From positions 25,159 through 89,158 of the forward strand of contig CAIYSZ010000017.1 in the NCBI GenBank assembly GCA_903928965.1: DNA of 64,000 nucleotides. The letters are read 5' to 3'. A program made the translations under genes and the position numbers. Under the pieces are notes generated by a model, which saw only the letters and a list, made by a program, of their open reading frames with translations, was not told where the DNA came from and did not search any database. The stretch is from an uncultured Pseudomonadota bacterium. Lineage in GTDB: Bacteria > Pseudomonadota > Gammaproteobacteria > Methylococcales > Methylomonadaceae. Shown piece by piece: positions 36,124 through 45,536 of this stretch (its first letter is position 1; each line of letters begins with the position of its first letter).

Positions 36124-38948
36124 GCGTCTGCCCGCATCTTTTTTATCAACGCACTAAACTCAGCCTTTCTGAGCTCCAGGCACATTTCTTCATAGGCGGT
36201 ATAATTCTCACTCCACCAATCCTGCCGCTGCCGATGATAAGGGGCCAATTTTTCCAAGCTCAACAAATCGTAAATATTGACCCACTCCCCTTCCACCTTG
36301 AGCGCCAAATTCGGATTAAAAATATACGCACCGCGCAGCACCCGCAAAAACAATTTCCGGTTATGCTTCTCCTCGCGGCTGATTTCGTTCTTGGACAAAA
36401 TACTGGACAAATATGTCCTCTGCTTGCGGCGTTCCGGCAAAACGCTATCTGGAATATGCTGCATGGCTTCCATCAAATCCTGCGTGGTGTAACCCTCAAT
36501 CCGATAGATCAATTTTTTCGGCATCACTCGGTAAAACAGAGCGATCATCAAATTCAGCAAGAAAAACTCCATGCCGCGCTTGTCTAATTTCACCAAACGG
36601 CCATCCACCAAAATACTCATACTGGCAGGCTCTAACAGCGGATACACATCGTCGAACTTTCTTTGTGCGTATGCCTTATCCGCGGCCCCTTTCGCCAGCG
36701 CGATTTGAAACGCGCTCAAGCCATTGTTATCCGTTTTTTCAGTGTCCGCTCCCTGCTCGATCAAAGCCTTAATGATATCGACGCCGCCCATCCATGCGGC
36801 CGCCATCAACGGCGTTTGATTGAATACATTCCTAAAATCGGCTCCATATTGGCTAACCAATTTCAAAACCGCATCCGGCTTCTTAAATGCATACGCTGCA
36901 AAATGGTTTTGCCGCAATAACTGCAAACCCTTATCCGGCTGTTTCGCCGGCTTGAACTCGGCTTTAACCAAGTTATTGATGATCTTCAAATCTTGATACA
37001 CCAAGGCATATTCAAACAAGCTCAGGCGAGCGCGTTTATCGTTCCCCGCCAGCGCTTTTTGCCGCAAATCCGGCAGCGTGGCCGCATCAATTACCTGCCA
37101 ATCCGGTGTCTTCTGCCGCAAAATCTCGCTGCGAATGCGTTCGGCCTGCTCGCGCTTGCCTTGCAACTCCAATTTATGCGCTTCCAAACGCCAGGCGTCC
37201 AGACTGGAGTTTTGGCTCGCCAAGGCCAAACTGCCCCGCGCCTCGCTCAGGCCCAACAAATCCAATATCGGCTGCTTGGCTTGGCTCTCAATCCAATACA
37301 GATTTTTTACCGCTCTGGTCAAGGCCACATACAACGCGTTGATGTAAAATTTATAAATCTCCAACGACTTATCAGTCTTATCCTTGCCGCGCGCATATTT
37401 CAAATCCTTGCTCAAATCCTCGACCGCCACCCCGTGGCCGATTTCCCGGTAGCGCGCTTCTTCCTGACTCAAAAAGTTGTACAAAATAATATTTTCATAC
37501 TCCAAACCTTTTGCTTCTTGAATGGTGAATATCAAGGGCGTGCCAAAACACTCCCGCGCCGCCGGTTTTTGCTCCGCCGTCATCACAATCACCGCAAAGC
37601 GAGTCGAGGCGCGGGTCTTGCCATCCAATTCCTTTTTTATGCCGGCGTTATCCTGCAACAACAATACCTCGCCCTGTTGATGACCATTACTCTCTACCAA
37701 ATAATGACTTTCCTTGTCTATGGAACCAAAGCGCAAGTTTTTGATTTTCAGAATTCGGTTGGCGATTTCCGTCACCTGTGGCGAATTGCGGTAATTCGTG
37801 TTCAGGATTTTGATCAGATTATCCGCCGCGTTCAAATCCCGTTGCCTGAAAAACAAGCTTTTAACCTTGGCCCAGGAAAAAAAATTGGGATGCACAATCT
37901 GATTCGAGTCACCGCACAACAAAAAATCCCTAGTGTTATGCAAAGTCTTCAGAATCAAATACAATTGAATATTGGTCAAATCCTGCACTTCATCCACCAC
38001 CACAAAATCATAGCGCGCCTCGGCCAGCGGCAAATACTGGTGACTCAGGATATTGGCATCGTACAAATTCTCGTCGGCCAAAAATTTCACATACTTCTCG
38101 AACAAAGCGTACACCGCCTCCCGTTCCTCGGCGGCAAAAATAGACTCTTTAACCCCCAGCGCCAAATAATCCGCGCGGCTCAACCAACTTTTGTCGGTAG
38201 CCGGCCCGGTAATCACCCCGCGAAACTCCTCAAAAGTCTTGTGCGCATCGCGCAAGCCATGCGCCTGCCGATGCCGCGCAAACCAATCCTGAAACCGGGC
38301 AAAGTCCAGCGGTCTGCCGGACGGGGCGCGGATACTCTCCAAAAACTCCTGAAACGACAAAAAATCGATCTGCTGCTCCGGGTTTTCATAGTAATTGGCG
38401 TAATACAAATCCCGCGCATTATTCACTAAGTACGCTGACTGAGTGACATACAACACATCGCCAATCGCGTGTTTCATTTTTTCCAACGTCAAGGCGGTCT
38501 TGCCGCTGCCGGCCGAGCCGATCACAATTAGCGGCGGCGGCAGTTCATAAACCGCTTGCTGCGGCTCATCGAACGAAATCACTTTCTCCAACAAGTTGAA
38601 GCGGCCATGCCGCGGATTCAAATACACCAGCGTCCCGTCGCCAGCGAGCTCGCCGGGCGCGGCCAATGGAATCTTATCCTCGTCTATTGCGCTGACCTGA
38701 CGCAGAAATCTGGAATCTTGATAGGCATGATTCTTGATAATCTCCAAAACCAACGCATAGCGCTGTTCTTGATGCCGGTAAACCGAAAATACGATGCGAT
38801 CCTTAATGCTCAAGCGGGCGCGATACAAATTGTCCCCCACCTTCTTCACATCCGCCGACTTAAAATCATCTTGCTCTATATACTTCAAAAACTTATCAAA
38901 GCCGGGAATCCGCTCTGGACGCAGCTCGTTATAGACCAAAACCTTCAT
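36120..38948 (-). CDS. RelE-like/SF1 helicase/ankyrin fusion protein
   Basis: 942 residues. Residues 1-85 resemble a RelE/ParE-fold toxin (NLYRARLSIKDRIVFSVYRH, ALVLEIIKNHAY). A UvrD-like superfamily-1 helicase follows: Walker A GSAGSGKT (144-151), VVVDEVQDL (316-324), LLCGDSNQ (343-350), NTNYRNSPQV, TIQEAKGLEYENI and YVALTRAV. Near residues 690-780 there are ankyrin-like repeats (NQTPLMAAAWMGGVDIIKAL, IEQGADTEKTDNNGLSAF). The C-terminal 150 residues are not recognised. It is inserted between a glnE 5' remnant and glnE and is coupled to the latter. The architecture suggests a defence or toxin-like role; this is inference. Confidence 0.8.
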   Translation of the reverse strand: MKVLVYNELRPERIPGFDKFLKYIEQDDFKSADVKKVGDNLYRARLSIKDRIVFSVYRHQEQRYALVLEIIKNHAYQDSRFLRQVSAIDEDKIPLAAPGELAGDGTLVYLNPRHGRFNLLEKVISFDEPQQAVYELPPPLIVIGSAGSGKTALTLEKMKHAIGDVLYVTQSAYLVNNARDLYYANYYENPEQQIDFLSFQEFLESIRAPSGRPLDFARFQDWFARHRQAHGLRDAHKTFEEFRGVITGPATDKSWLSRADYLALGVKESIFAAEEREAVYALFEKYVKFLADENLYDANILSHQYLPLAEARYDFVVVDEVQDLTNIQLYLILKTLHNTRDFLLCGDSNQIVHPNFFSWAKVKSLFFRQRDLNAADNLIKILNTNYRNSPQVTEIANRILKIKNLRFGSIDKESHYLVESNGHQQGEVLLLQDNAGIKKELDGKTRASTRFAVIVMTAEQKPAARECFGTPLIFTIQEAKGLEYENIILYNFLSQEEARYREIGHGVAVEDLSKDLKYARGKDKTDKSLEIYKFYINALYVALTRAVKNLYWIESQAKQPILDLLGLSEARGSLALASQNSSLDAWRLEAHKLELQGKREQAERIRSEILRQKTPDWQVIDAATLPDLRQKALAGNDKRARLSLFEYALVYQDLKIINNLVKAEFKPAKQPDKGLQLLRQNHFAAYAFKKPDAVLKLVSQYGADFRNVFNQTPLMAAAWMGGVDIIKALIEQGADTEKTDNNGLSAFQIALAKGAADKAYAQRKFDDVYPLLEPASMSILVDGRLVKLDKRGMEFFLLNLMIALFYRVMPKKLIYRIEGYTTQDLMEAMQHIPDSVLPERRKQRTYLSSILSKNEISREEKHNRKLFLRVLRGAYIFNPNLALKVEGEWVNIYDLLSLEKLAPYHRQRQDWWSENYTAYEEMCLELRKAEFSALIKKMRADA

Positions 38949-38962
38949 GCGAACATGCCCAT

Positions 38963-39148
38963 TTAATAACTAGAGCGGCATAAACATACTTTAAACAGCG
39001 AGGCGGCGAACGCCTCCCGATCATGTTCCAATAAGGACGGCAATTCCGGCGCGACTGTTTTCAATCTGACTAGAAATGCGTCGGCCGCGCCGTGTAATGC
39101 GGCCGGCGGGTTAACGGGTAAATTATTTGGATAGGCTAACGGCTTCAT
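38963..39148 (-). pseudogene. Truncated duplicate of the glnE 5' end
   Basis: From the ATG at 39148 (MKPLAYPNNLP) the frame gives 61 residues. AADAFLVRLKTVAPELPSLL and AASLFKVCLC line up with the start of the intact GlnE (SAAFLVRLHEAAPSLPPLA, DSVFKVCLC). Homology ends exactly after VCLC and the frame stops four codons later. A TATAAT lies at 39161-39156 just upstream, so this is likely the old glnE promoter and start, now leading into the helicase gene 14 bp downstream. Codons for the shared residues differ by silent changes, so the duplication is not recent. Confidence 0.7.
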
Positions 39149-39308
39149 ACCAGGAATTATAAGAATCAAGTAAAAAACGGCGGCCAAACTCAACTGGGTG
39201 AGTATGCGCGTCGTATCGGTCAATTTTAGTCCAAATTGGCCAGCGGCTTGACCTATTTTGTCCGTCGCGACACTGCGGATGAAGATCTATTCAGCTTGAC
39301 GCCACCAA

Positions 39309-39364
39309 TTGACATACATTTGCAATACGACTGTAATTTTTTTGTAATATACATAGCCTAAAAT
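39309..39364 (+). promoter_or_regulatory. Double Pho box and -10 of the phosphate porin gene
   Basis: Four 7-base half-sites repeat every 11 bp: TTGACAT (39309), TTGCAAT (39320), CTGTAAT (39331), TTGTAAT (39342). This is two PhoB-type boxes in tandem. A -10 TAAAAT (39359-39364) begins 10 bases after the last half-site, the distance seen in PhoB-activated promoters. There is no separate -35. Phosphate-starvation induction is a strong inference. Confidence 0.8.
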
Positions 39365-39481
39365 AATGACATGATTATTACATTATTTAAATACAACATA
39401 TTAATATTGATATAAAACAATAAACTATAAAAAATAACCACGCCTTATTTAACTTTATTGTAACATTGTAGACACTATCTC

Positions 39482-41113
39482 ATGAAAATATCTATCCTCA
39501 ACGCCGCGATAGCAGGCCTATTGCTCGCAGGAGCATCAGCGCAAGCTCTAGCGCTGGAACTGTATGTAAACACCGAAACCCAACAAATCTTCGCCCAACC
39601 CGGTCCAGGCCGCACGCGGCTAGGCACGTTTAAACAAGTGGACGAAACCGCGCCGCCCCCGGTGCAAGCGGCCGAAATCGCCTCCCAAAAGGCCGAAATA
39701 GAAAAAATCAAGGATGATTTATCCTTGAAAAACATAGAACTAAAAGCGCTGACAGAACAAGTCAAGGATCCAGCCCTTGGCAAAACGCGCGTGGACGAGC
39801 AAGGCGTGCGCTGGGAAAGCGCCGACGGCAACTTCACCGTGAAACTCAACGGGCGCGTGCAATTGGATGCGCAAGTCAACACCGACCAAAGCGGAGTCGC
39901 CGCAGCCAAGCCAGGAGCCTTCTCCAACGATCTGGCCAACGGCACCAGTATTCGCCGAGCGCGCTTGTCCGCCGAAGGCAATATGTTTAAAACCTACGGT
40001 TATAAATTTGAATACGACTTCACCCGCGGCAACGGTTCTACCGCCGGCGGCGTCACCGACGCCTTCATGACCTGGAACGGTTATGCGCCGTTAACCCTAA
40101 CAGCGGGCCAATTCAAAGAACCTATCAGTATTGAGGAAGCGACCAGCGACATTCAGACCTCGTTCATTGAACGGAACATGGCGGTTAACGCCTTTATCGA
40201 CAATAACAATGTGTTCAAAATGGGCTTGGGCGGCAAATTCGCGCAACCGCGCTGGACCGCGCAAACCGCTATTCAAACCGAGTCCATGGGCAACGGCGCG
40301 CCTACCACGGACACCTCTTCCACCAACGGCAACGGCAACGCCAACCGCAACGGCGGGTCGGGCGACACCGGCTGGGGCTTGACCGGCCGTCTGACTGGCC
40401 TGCCTTGGTTCCAAGACAAAAGCCATTTACTGCATGTTGGCGCCGCCGGCTCGCAACGCTATATCAATGTTAATCCGGACACCCTCCCATGCAATCCGAC
40501 TTCATCTAATAACAATTGCTTCAGTGCAAACGGCAACGGCGCGCGCTTCGGCTCGGCCATCGACAGCAACGTCGACCGCTCCCTACTATTGGATACCGGT
40601 TTCATCAGCAAAGCCAACGGCTCAATTAGCACGCAAACCGTCACCCGGCTAGGCGGCGAATTCGCGGCGGTCCACGGCCCGTTCTCGGTGCAGGGCGAAT
40701 ACCTGCAAGCGCAAGTATCCGGCAACGGCTTGAACAACAACAATCTGAACGGTTATTACGCCTTCGCTTCCTGGTTCCTGACCGGCGAATCCCGTAACTA
40801 TAATGAAAAAGTCGGCATCTTCGACCGCATTAAACCGGCGGCCAATTTCACCACCCTCGGCAGAGGCCTCGGTGCTTGGGAGTTTCTGGCCGGCTATGAT
40901 TATCTGGACCTGAACAGCGGCGCTATTCACGGCGGCCGCGCCTCAACCAGCAAATTCGGATTGAACTGGTATCCAACCTCGCGCATCCGGGTCATGACCA
41001 ACTTCATTCACGTATTGGAACTGGACACCTTGAACTCGGCCAGCGCGCAAGCGCGCGCTTTTAACGGCACGCATCCGGATATATTTGAAATGCGCACCCA
41101 ACTGGACTTTTAA
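39482..41113 (+). CDS. Phosphate-selective porin, OprO/OprP family
   Basis: 543 residues. Signal peptide (MKISILNAAIAGLLLAGASAQA), a short coiled coil (SQKAEIEKIKDDLSLKNIEL), then a beta-barrel with family hallmarks: VKLNGRVQLDAQ, IRRARLSAEGNMFKTYGYKF, LTAGQFKEPISIEEAT and a final strand ending in Phe (MRTQLDF). The coiled coil probably trimerises. It takes up phosphate or polyphosphate through the outer membrane, in line with the Pho boxes upstream. A hairpin follows, so it is monocistronic. Confidence 0.92.
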   Translation: MKISILNAAIAGLLLAGASAQALALELYVNTETQQIFAQPGPGRTRLGTFKQVDETAPPPVQAAEIASQKAEIEKIKDDLSLKNIELKALTEQVKDPALGKTRVDEQGVRWESADGNFTVKLNGRVQLDAQVNTDQSGVAAAKPGAFSNDLANGTSIRRARLSAEGNMFKTYGYKFEYDFTRGNGSTAGGVTDAFMTWNGYAPLTLTAGQFKEPISIEEATSDIQTSFIERNMAVNAFIDNNNVFKMGLGGKFAQPRWTAQTAIQTESMGNGAPTTDTSSTNGNGNANRNGGSGDTGWGLTGRLTGLPWFQDKSHLLHVGAAGSQRYINVNPDTLPCNPTSSNNNCFSANGNGARFGSAIDSNVDRSLLLDTGFISKANGSISTQTVTRLGGEFAAVHGPFSVQGEYLQAQVSGNGLNNNNLNGYYAFASWFLTGESRNYNEKVGIFDRIKPAANFTTLGRGLGAWEFLAGYDYLDLNSGAIHGGRASTSKFGLNWYPTSRIRVMTNFIHVLELDTLNSASAQARAFNGTHPDIFEMRTQLDF

Positions 41114-41140
41114 GCGCCCCGCTAACCGTTGACGTAAAAA

Positions 41141-41172
41141 ACCGGCGGCTTCTTCTTCAGAAAGCCGCCGGT
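41141..41172. terminator. Hairpin after the porin gene
   Basis: An 11-bp perfect stem (ACCGGCGGCTT with AAGCCGCCGGT) and 10-base loop, 28 bp after the porin stop. The T-tract lies on the minus-strand side, so as a plus-strand terminator it relies on the hairpin alone. Confidence 0.55.
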
Positions 41173-41272
41173 AGATTGACTTGAATGTCATCTAAGGAGG
41201 TTAACATTCAGTAACTCATTGCGCTCAATCCGAGTATCTGGTAATTTTAAATATGGCAAACCCCGGAAAACA

Positions 41273-41713
41273 ATGATCACCATCATCCAACGCGTCACCG
41301 CCGCCAGCGTCACCGTCAACGCCGCCATCATAGGCCAAATCGAGCAAGGCATACTATCCCTCATCTGCGTCGAACCCGCCGACACGCAAAAACAAGCCGA
41401 CCGTCTGCTGGAGCGCATCCTAAACTATCGTATTTTTTCCGATGCACAAGGCAAAATGAACCTCGGCCTGCGCGACATCAACGGAGGCCTGCTGCTGGTG
41501 CCGCAATTCACCCTGGCCGCGAATACCGACAAAGGCAACCGCCCCAGCTTCACCAGCGCCGCCACGCCGGAATACGGCCAGCAAATGTTCGAATATTTGC
41601 GGCAAAAAGCTCTGGAACTGCACCCCAACCCCCAATTCGGCCAATTCGGGGCCGACATGCAAGTCGCGCTAATCAACGACGGCCCGGTTACCTTCACCCT
41701 CACCAGCCGCTAA
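41273..41713 (+). CDS. dtd: D-aminoacyl-tRNA deacylase
   Basis: 146 residues from the ATG at 41273 (MITIIQRVTAASVTVN), the standard Dtd start and length. LLVPQFTLAANTDKGNRPSF carries the SQxT-like motif as PQFTLAA, and the C-terminal cross-subunit motif appears as NDGPVTF. It removes D-amino acids and Gly from mischarged tRNAs. The 18-codon upstream extension is not conserved. Confidence 0.95.
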   Translation: MITIIQRVTAASVTVNAAIIGQIEQGILSLICVEPADTQKQADRLLERILNYRIFSDAQGKMNLGLRDINGGLLLVPQFTLAANTDKGNRPSFTSAATPEYGQQMFEYLRQKALELHPNPQFGQFGADMQVALINDGPVTFTLTSR

Positions 41714-41780
41714 AGCGGCGTAAAGCTGGCGAAGAAAAGATAACAGCGTCGCCAGACAGCGTCCCGGCCACACCCAAGTC

Positions 41781-41895
41781 GTTGGAGCGGCCAAGAAGGA
41801 CGGTTGACGGGAGCGCGGGAGACTTAGGCCGCAGGCCCCAAGCCTCCCACGGACGGGTTCACGGCGTCCCCCGACAGCCTCTTAGACTGAAAGCC
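41781..41895. repeat. Palindromic intergenic element, copy 3 (inverted)
   Basis: On the minus strand the core GGGGGACGCCGTGAA (41872-41858) is identical to copy 2, followed by CCCGTCC and GGCTTGG. It fills most of the gap between dtd and the isocitrate dehydrogenase gene. Confidence 0.75.
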
Positions 41896-41904
41896 GCCCT
41901 ATCG

Positions 41905-42915
41905 TTACCGCAACGCAGCCACAATCGCCTCGGCAAAACCGCTGGTGCCGGTTTTGCTGTTTGGATTCAAATCCGGCGTCACGAACTCGCCCGCGTTCAC
42001 CACCGACTCCAGCGCCGTTTGCAAGCGCTGCGCCGGCTCGTGCTCGCCCAAATGATGCAACATCATCACCCCGGCCATCATCACCGCCGTCGGATTCGCA
42101 ATATTCTTGCCCGCGATATCCGGCGCACTGCCGTGCACCGCCTCAAACAACGCCGCGTCCGCGCCGATGTTCGCGCCCGGCATCAGCCCCAAGCCCCCCA
42201 CCAAGCCGGCGGTCAAATCCGACAAAATATCACCGAACATATTCGTGGTCACCACCACGTCAAACTGCTCCGGCCGCATCACCATATGCATGCAAGCGGC
42301 GTCGATAATCTTCTCGTCAAACTCGATTTGAGGATAACGCGCCGCCACCTCGCGCGCGGTGTTCAAAAACAAACCCTGAGTAAATTTCAAGATATTCGCC
42401 TTATGACACACCGTCACTTTTTTCCGATTATTATCAATCGCATACTGAAACGCATATTCCACGATGCGTTCCGAACCGGCCTTGGTTACCACCGCCAAAC
42501 TCTCGGCGATATCCTTTTTCGGGCTCAAATAATGCTCCAAGCCTACGTACAAACCCTCCGTGTTCTCGCGCACGATCACGATATCCACGTCCTCGAACCG
42601 GGTTTTTACCCCGCGCCAACTTTTCGCGGGACGCACATTAGCGTACAAATCATATTCCTTGCGCAGCTCAACATTGATACTGCGAAACCCCTCGCCTACC
42701 ATGGTAGTCAACGGCCCTTTAAACGCCACCCGCGTCTCGGCGATAGACTCCAGCGTCGCCTCAGGCAACGGCGTGCCGTGACGCTCGTAAGCGCCTAGGC
42801 CAGCCTCCGCCTCCACCCACTCGATATTCGCACCGGAAGCATTAATAACGGCCACCGCCGCATCCATGATGGACGGACCAATGCCATCGCCTTTAATCAA
42901 CGTGACTTTACGCAT
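41905..42915 (-). CDS. NAD-dependent isocitrate dehydrogenase (IDH/IMDH family)
   Basis: 336 residues. LIKGDGIGPSIMDAAV at the start, VRENTEGLYVGLEH, KANILKFTQGLF and GANIGADAALFEAVHGSAPD define the isocitrate/isopropylmalate dehydrogenase fold. The short length and VRENTEG favour the NAD-type IDH found in many methylotrophs rather than LeuB (which has a different substrate loop). It produces 2-oxoglutarate. No leu genes are nearby, which supports IDH. Confidence 0.85.
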   Translation of the reverse strand: MRKVTLIKGDGIGPSIMDAAVAVINASGANIEWVEAEAGLGAYERHGTPLPEATLESIAETRVAFKGPLTTMVGEGFRSINVELRKEYDLYANVRPAKSWRGVKTRFEDVDIVIVRENTEGLYVGLEHYLSPKKDIAESLAVVTKAGSERIVEYAFQYAIDNNRKKVTVCHKANILKFTQGLFLNTAREVAARYPQIEFDEKIIDAACMHMVMRPEQFDVVVTTNMFGDILSDLTAGLVGGLGLMPGANIGADAALFEAVHGSAPDIAGKNIANPTAVMMAGVMMLHHLGEHEPAQRLQTALESVVNAGEFVTPDLNPNSKTGTSGFAEAIVAALR

Positions 42916-43024
42916 AAACTCTCCTCACACAACCCACCTTAAAAAACGGCTTTCCGGCCGGAGGAACCGGCCGAACGCCACGTTAAGCCGAGCAAACATA
43001 GGCGGCCAGCGCCAAACCCATCGC

Positions 43025-43933
43025 TTAACTCAAACTCAAATACCGCTCGCCGGTATCGTGGATCATCGTGACCACGGTCTTACCGCCGCCCAAACGCTCA
43101 GCCACCCTGAGCGCCGCGCAAACACTAGCGCCGGACGAAATACCCGCCAACACGCCCTCCTCCCGCAGCAAACGGTCGCGCATGGCGAACGCCTCCTCGG
43201 AGGAAACATGCTCAATGCCATCAATCAAATCCAAATCCAGATTATGCGGCACAAAACCCATGCCTATGCCGTCAATACCGTGCGGCGCATGCGTTCCGCC
43301 GGCGATCACCCGCGATTCGCTGGGCTCTACCGCAATCGCCTCGAATTTCGGATTACGGTTCTTAATCACGTCCGCCACCCCGGAAATAGTGCCGCCGGTG
43401 CCGACGCCGCAGACAAAAGCATCAACCGCGCCGTTGGTAGCCGACCAAATTTCCTGGGCCGTGGTTTGCCGGTGCGCCTCGGGATTGACCGGATTCTCAA
43501 ACTGCCGCGGCATGAACGCGCCCGGAATATCCTCCGCAATATCCCGCGCCCGCCGCATCGCCCCGGCCATGCCTTCCGCCACCGGCGTCAAGACCACCTC
43601 GGCGCCGAACCAGGCCAACAACCTGCGCCGCGACTCCGGCGTCGTCTCCGGCATGGTCAAAATACAACGGTAACCGCGCACGGCGGCGACCATCGCCAAG
43701 GCTATCCCGATATTCCCGGAAGTAGGCTCCACGATCACCCCGCCGGAGGTCAACAAGCCCGAGCGTTCGGCGGTTTTCACCATCGCCATGGCGATGCGAT
43801 CCTTTACCGATCCGCCCGGATTGAGAGACTCTAACTTCACCAGGACCGTCGCCGCGTTTTGCGCCGGCAAACGTTGCAATTTCAACAACGGCGTATTGCC
43901 GATTAACTGTGTGACCTTGCTCGCGCTGGGCAT
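43025..43933 (-). CDS. cysM: Cysteine synthase (O-acetylserine sulfhydrylase, CysK/CysM type)
   Basis: 302 residues from the ATG at 43933 (MPSASKVTQLIGNTPLL), preceded by AGGTGA. The PLP lysine is in NPGGSVKDRIA; the phosphate loop is VCGVGTGGTISGV and substrate loop is EPTSGNIGIA. It makes cysteine from O-acetylserine and sulfide. CysK against CysM cannot be settled by eye: the SVKDRIA and GVGTGG signatures are common to both. It is 16 bp downstream of the DegP/MucD gene. Confidence 0.88.
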   Translation of the reverse strand: MPSASKVTQLIGNTPLLKLQRLPAQNAATVLVKLESLNPGGSVKDRIAMAMVKTAERSGLLTSGGVIVEPTSGNIGIALAMVAAVRGYRCILTMPETTPESRRRLLAWFGAEVVLTPVAEGMAGAMRRARDIAEDIPGAFMPRQFENPVNPEAHRQTTAQEIWSATNGAVDAFVCGVGTGGTISGVADVIKNRNPKFEAIAVEPSESRVIAGGTHAPHGIDGIGMGFVPHNLDLDLIDGIEHVSSEEAFAMRDRLLREEGVLAGISSGASVCAALRVAERLGGGKTVVTMIHDTGERYLSLS

Positions 43934-43949
43934 AGACCATTCACCTGAC

Positions 43950-45374
43950 TTATTTTTCGAGTTTAAACGCCAAAAATAACGGATTTCCATTGCGCTGCAC
44001 TAAAATAGCGATGGACTTACCCACCGGCAGCTTGGAAACTATTTTATTAAATTCGGCGCTATCGCGCACGGTGTTGTTTTGTAGCCGCAAAATGACATCG
44101 CCGGATTGAATGCCTATCTCCTGCGCAGGGCCTTTGCCGACTTTTTGCACCAACACCCCGTTCTTCTCTACCTGTAATTGCTGGCGCTGTTCCGGCGTCA
44201 AATCCGACACCGAAACCCCCAAACGGTTGGAGGCAACCTCTGGCGGCGCGGCGTCCGGCGTATTTTGCGCAGTATGCTGCGCCGGCAACAAACCGATTTT
44301 AACCGTCATATCCAGTTTTTCGCCCTGGCGTATCACCTTCAGCTTGGCCTGCTCGTCCACCGGCGTCAAACCGACCCGCGGCGGCAACTCGCCGGAAGTT
44401 TCCACCACTTGCCCGTTAAACTCGACAATGATGTCCCCGATCTGAATCCCGGCCTTCTCCGCCGGACCGCCGGGAATCACCTTCGCCACCAACGCGCCGT
44501 GCGGCCGATCCATACCGAACGACTCCGCCAACTGCCGCGTCACATCCTGAATCTGCACTCCCAGCCAGCCGCGCGACACCTTGCCCTTGCTCTTAATCTG
44601 CTCCACCACGTTCATCGCCAAATCGATAGGCACCGCGAACGACAAACCCATATAACCGCCGGAACGGCTATAAATTTGCGAATTAATGCCCACCACCTTG
44701 CCCTGCATATTGAACAGCGGGCCGCCGGAATTGCCCGGATTAATCGCCACGTCGGTTTGAATGTACGGCACATAATTGCCGTCCGGCAAGCTGCGCCCCT
44801 TGGCGCTGACTATACCGGCGGTCACCGATTGCTCAAAACCGAACGGCGTGCCAATGGCCAATACCCACTCGCCCACCTGCAACTGATCCGGCGCACCGAT
44901 CTCCACCACCGGCAAATCCTTCGCCTCCAGCTTCAACAAAGCCACGTCGCTGCTCTCGTCGGAACCGACCAACTTAGCCACCAACTCACGGCGGTCCTTC
45001 AGCTTGACCACAATCTCCGAGGCATTGGCCACCACGTGATGGTTGGTCAATATATAACCGTCCTTGGAAATAATGAAACCGGAACCCAGGGAATTAGTCT
45101 CCCGCGGCTGAAACCCGCGTCCGCCCGGGCCTTGAAAGAAACGTCTAAAAAATTCCTCCATCTCCGGAGGCACATCCTGCGGCAAAGGTTGCTCGTCCTG
45201 CTGGCCGCCGCCATCCGGCTGCTCAGCCGCCGGCGCCGCTTTTTGCGTGGTGCTGATGTTGACCACGGCGTTACCGTTGTTTTTGACCAATTCCGTAAAG
45301 TCCGGCAATTCCGCGCGGGCGGGATTACCAAACCATAAGACCACTCCCAAGGCGAGAATCATCAAGTTCAACAT
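43950..45374 (-). CDS. mucD: Periplasmic serine protease DegP/MucD (Do family)
   Basis: 474 residues with an N-terminal signal segment, a trypsin-like domain with the triad in ILTNHHVV, SDESSDVALLKL and NPGNSGGPLF, and two PDZ domains (VSRGWLGVQIQDVTRQLAES; RLGVSVSDLTPEQRQQL). A Gln/Gly/Pro-rich loop follows the first beta-strands. It degrades misfolded envelope proteins. GGAG sits 5 bases before the ATG. Gene name by length and two-PDZ layout; degP, degQ and mucD are not separable here. Confidence 0.93.
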   Translation of the reverse strand: MLNLMILALGVVLWFGNPARAELPDFTELVKNNGNAVVNISTTQKAAPAAEQPDGGGQQDEQPLPQDVPPEMEEFFRRFFQGPGGRGFQPRETNSLGSGFIISKDGYILTNHHVVANASEIVVKLKDRRELVAKLVGSDESSDVALLKLEAKDLPVVEIGAPDQLQVGEWVLAIGTPFGFEQSVTAGIVSAKGRSLPDGNYVPYIQTDVAINPGNSGGPLFNMQGKVVGINSQIYSRSGGYMGLSFAVPIDLAMNVVEQIKSKGKVSRGWLGVQIQDVTRQLAESFGMDRPHGALVAKVIPGGPAEKAGIQIGDIIVEFNGQVVETSGELPPRVGLTPVDEQAKLKVIRQGEKLDMTVKIGLLPAQHTAQNTPDAAPPEVASNRLGVSVSDLTPEQRQQLQVEKNGVLVQKVGKGPAQEIGIQSGDVILRLQNNTVRDSAEFNKIVSKLPVGKSIAILVQRNGNPLFLAFKLEK

Positions 45375-45536
45375 GAATACTCCATATAAAATTTTTTAAA
45401 CAAATGTAGTAAAACCGCTAGTATAACTGCAAGCAACACTTTGCGGGCATCGTAAAAAAAATCAAGTCACGGAAAAACTCAAGCCGCGGAAATGGCCTGC
45501 CTTAATGGACGCAAACAAAAAAGCAAAAAAATCCGC

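Noticed and set aside
36993..38429. 478-codon plus-strand ORF
   Set aside because: Antisense to the helicase-ankyrin gene, whose motifs are all in order on the minus strand.
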